A stretch of DNA of 64,000 nt, taken from the NCBI GenBank assembly GCA_028280635.1, contig JANQLM010000078.1, positions 1-64,000 on the forward strand. Reading direction: 5' to 3'. The notes under the pieces are model-generated. The model saw only the letters and a program-made list of their open reading frames with translations, was not told the DNA's origin and ran no database searches. This document shows, piece after piece, positions 62,275 through 64,000 of this stretch. Made by a program: the position numbers and the translations under genes. The stretch comes from Halieaceae bacterium (GTDB taxonomy: Bacteria > Pseudomonadota > Gammaproteobacteria > Pseudomonadales > Halieaceae). Each line of letters opens with the position of its first letter. The first letter of the stretch is position 1.

Positions 62275-64000
62275 TGCCAACAACTTCTGTCGCGGTGCCG
62301 CTGTCACAGCTGCGCGACTGGCACCGCAGTAACGACTACAACAGGATCATCGACACCCAGCACGTCGACAGCAGCGGGCAGCCCGAGGCGCAGCTGTTGT
62401 TAGCCCTGTCGCTGGCCATGTCAGGTGAAACCGAACAGGGGTTTCCCCTGCTCAGAGAACAACTCCTGCACACCCCGGATAACCACGACTGGCGTTCTGA
62501 TTACGCCCTGGCCCGCATCCTGCTGGGCGACCTCGAGCGCGCCGCCGATGAGCTACAGGTACTGACGCGCAGCCCCGCTGCCACTGCCGTGGACTTCAGC
62601 CGCCTGGCGGCGGCGCGGCTCGCACAGCAACAGGAAGACGCTGCCGCCGCGCTCTACCGCGAGGCCATCGCCCGCGAGCCGGGCCGCGAACACTGGCATT
62701 ACAACCTCGCCAGGGTGCTGGTCCGCCTGCGCCGCCTGGACGAGGCTCTCGACAGCTACAACGATGCGCTGCGTATCAACCCACAGTTCGAGCAAGCCAT
62801 CAACGCCCGTCGCGAGTTACTGTTGGCGCTGGAACGCTGCCAGGAACTGGTGGAAGAACTACGGACAGAACTGGACAAGGATCCGGAGGACTACCCGCTG
62901 CGCCTGAAGCTGGCCCATGCGCTGGAGAGCGATGGGCGCTTTACCGAGGCGCTGGGCGCCCTGGGTGGGGGGCTGGAAACCCTGGAGACACTGCAACAGC
63001 AGCGGGAGTCCGACGCCGAAGCCTACCGGGCTATGCTGCCGGCCCAGACTGCCCTGCGTCTGGCAATGGCCGAGCTGTGGTCACGCCGGGGCCGTCACGC
63101 CCGCAGCTTCGATATCCTGCGGCGCACCGATGCCCTGCAGGATGCACCGGACATCGGGATACGCTGCCAGATGGTGCAAAACCTGCTGGAACTCAATCGC
63201 CTCGACGAGGCGGGGACTCTGTTGGGCAAACTGCTTGAGGAGTTCACCGACAACCCCCGGGTAAAGGTGCTGGAGGCTCAGCTCCAGGGGGAACGCGGCG
63301 AGCACGCTGCCGCCGAAACCAGCCTGCGCAGCATGCTGGAGCAATACCCGGGCAACCCCGCCCTGCTTTGCAGCCTCGGCCAATCGCTAATGTGGACCGG
63401 GAGGCTCGACGAGGCAGCCCAGTGCTTCGAGCGCGCCAGCCAGATGAATCCGCTGGCGCTGGCACAACTGGTGCGCACCCGGCGCCTGCCCGACAGCGAG
63501 TCCGCCCTCGAGCGCATGCGGGAGGTGGCGGACAACCCAATGCTACCGCGTGAAGCCCGCGCCGCCATGAGTTTTGCACTGGCGGACGCCTGCGACGCTC
63601 GCGGCGACTTCGAGCGCGCCGCCGCCTGCCTGCAGGCGGCCAACCAGCTCACTGCCCGCGACCTGAGTTACCAGCCCGGGCAGTTTGAAGACTGGGTAGC
63701 GCGCAATGTCAACAGTTACACCAGCGACTGGTTCGGCGCCCTGCCGCCGATCCGCGCCGCGGATCGCCAACCCGTGTTTGTGGTGGGCATGCCCCGCTCC
63801 GGTACCACCCTGGTAGAGCAGATCCTGGCGGCACACCCACAGGTGTTCGGCGCGGGAGAACTGGACCTGGTACCCAACCTGGCGCGGCTGATGCCGCGGG
63901 TGCTGGAGACCCGCCAGCGCTATCCGGAGTGCATTGAGCGCCTCACCCCGGCACTGCGCGAAGAGGCGGCACGCTACTACCTGCACGGGCTGGACCAGCA
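62274..64000 (+). CDS. TPR-repeat sulfotransferase, 3' end outside the window
   Basis: The frame is open from ATG 62274 to the end of the window (575 codons seen). The first 470 residues are tetratricopeptide-type helices (for example LARVLVRLRRLDEALDSYNDALRINP, 62703-62780, and LGQSLMWTGRLDEAAQCFERASQMNP). From residue 500 a PAPS-binding loop starts: FVVGMPRSGTTLVEQILAAHP, at 63777-63839, the 5' phosphosulfate loop of sulfotransferases. It would sulfate a protein or other acceptor in the cytosol. Its start overlaps the protease stop, so they are made together. Confidence 0.9.
   Translation, partial: MPTTSVAVPLSQLRDWHRSNDYNRIIDTQHVDSSGQPEAQLLLALSLAMSGETEQGFPLLREQLLHTPDNHDWRSDYALARILLGDLERAADELQVLTRSPAATAVDFSRLAAARLAQQQEDAAAALYREAIAREPGREHWHYNLARVLVRLRRLDEALDSYNDALRINPQFEQAINARRELLLALERCQELVEELRTELDKDPEDYPLRLKLAHALESDGRFTEALGALGGGLETLETLQQQRESDAEAYRAMLPAQTALRLAMAELWSRRGRHARSFDILRRTDALQDAPDIGIRCQMVQNLLELNRLDEAGTLLGKLLEEFTDNPRVKVLEAQLQGERGEHAAAETSLRSMLEQYPGNPALLCSLGQSLMWTGRLDEAAQCFERASQMNPLALAQLVRTRRLPDSESALERMREVADNPMLPREARAAMSFALADACDARGDFERAAACLQAANQLTARDLSYQPGQFEDWVARNVNSYTSDWFGALPPIRAADRQPVFVVGMPRSGTTLVEQILAAHPQVFGAGELDLVPNLARLMPRVLETRQRYPECIERLTPALREEAARYYLHGLDQ

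Noticed and set aside
1-64000. tRNA, rRNA, CRISPR arrays, integrase or attachment sites
   Set aside because: I scanned the gaps on both strands and saw no cloverleaf, ribosomal sequence, regular spacer repeats or integrase gene.

Overview
The window is GC-rich, densely coded DNA from a gammaproteobacterium. The gene content (a group 1d-type [NiFe] uptake hydrogenase island, wax ester synthase/DGAT, PspF/PspABC, homogentisate pathway, steroid-dehydrogenase-like flavoprotein, many CoA-linked enzymes and SDRs, RND pump) fits an aerobic marine heterotroph of the Halieaceae/Cellvibrionales type. That placement is inference from gene content; there is no rRNA, tRNA or marker gene here to prove it. 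I see no CRISPR array, tRNA, rRNA or complete insertion sequence.

Layout. 1-6257: a 5'-truncated penicillin-acylase-family gene, a small lipoprotein, then on the minus strand a metallo-beta-lactamase-fold hydrolase with a WS/DGAT acyltransferase and a Tat-exported PhoX-like protein. 6357-10413: the phage-shock locus. A minus-strand operon (small membrane protein, pspA, pspB, pspC) starts at a near-consensus sigma-54 promoter and ends in a strong terminator; divergent pspF is followed by a LuxR-type regulator. 10430-11887: succinate-semialdehyde dehydrogenase. 12003-17718: an accessory peptide-export locus made of a CvaA/HlyD-type adaptor, a C39-peptidase ABC exporter, a 78-residue double-glycine precursor peptide, an active-site-complete rhomboid protease and small membrane proteins. 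17745-23849: glycerol kinase with an aldehyde dehydrogenase, an LCAD-like acyl-CoA dehydrogenase, an acidic orphan, a DUF1428 protein and a UreH/NicO-like metal transporter.

24018-37488: one tightly packed 15-gene block encoding an oxygen-tolerant-type membrane-bound [NiFe] hydrogenase and its whole maturation set, in the order hupS-L-C-D-F-G-H-(I+J fused)-K then hypA-B-F-C-D-E. Many start and stop codons overlap. An FNR/ANR-like box lies upstream. The hupE nickel permease usual in rhizobial clusters is absent, and the divergent UreH-like transporter may take its place. HupS/HupL oxidise hydrogen in the periplasm, HupC passes electrons to quinone, HypA/B deliver nickel, HypF/E/C/D build Fe(CN)2CO, HupD clips the large subunit, and HupF-K protect and assemble under oxygen.

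37536-48659: CoA transferase, c-type cytochrome lipoprotein, thioesterase, two SDRs, patatin, a structured gene-free stretch, omega-transaminase, and an RND pump with its adaptor. 48659-50367: a DUF1080 protein and a membrane GGDEF protein whose catalytic motif is lost but whose c-di-GMP inhibitory site is kept; these four genes (50367 down to 44518) form one operon. 50410-54705: tyrosine/phenylalanine catabolism (hmgA, fahA, maiA) with an ATP/ADP-carrier-like transporter. 54707-58786: steroid-type flavoprotein, cytochrome c', cytochrome b561 and a DUF2860-like outer-membrane protein. 59113-64000: a subtilisin-like lipoprotein overlapping a TPR-sulfotransferase cut off by the window end.

The most novel-looking part is 12003-17147, where a bacteriocin-type exporter and precursor are coupled to a rhomboid intramembrane protease.
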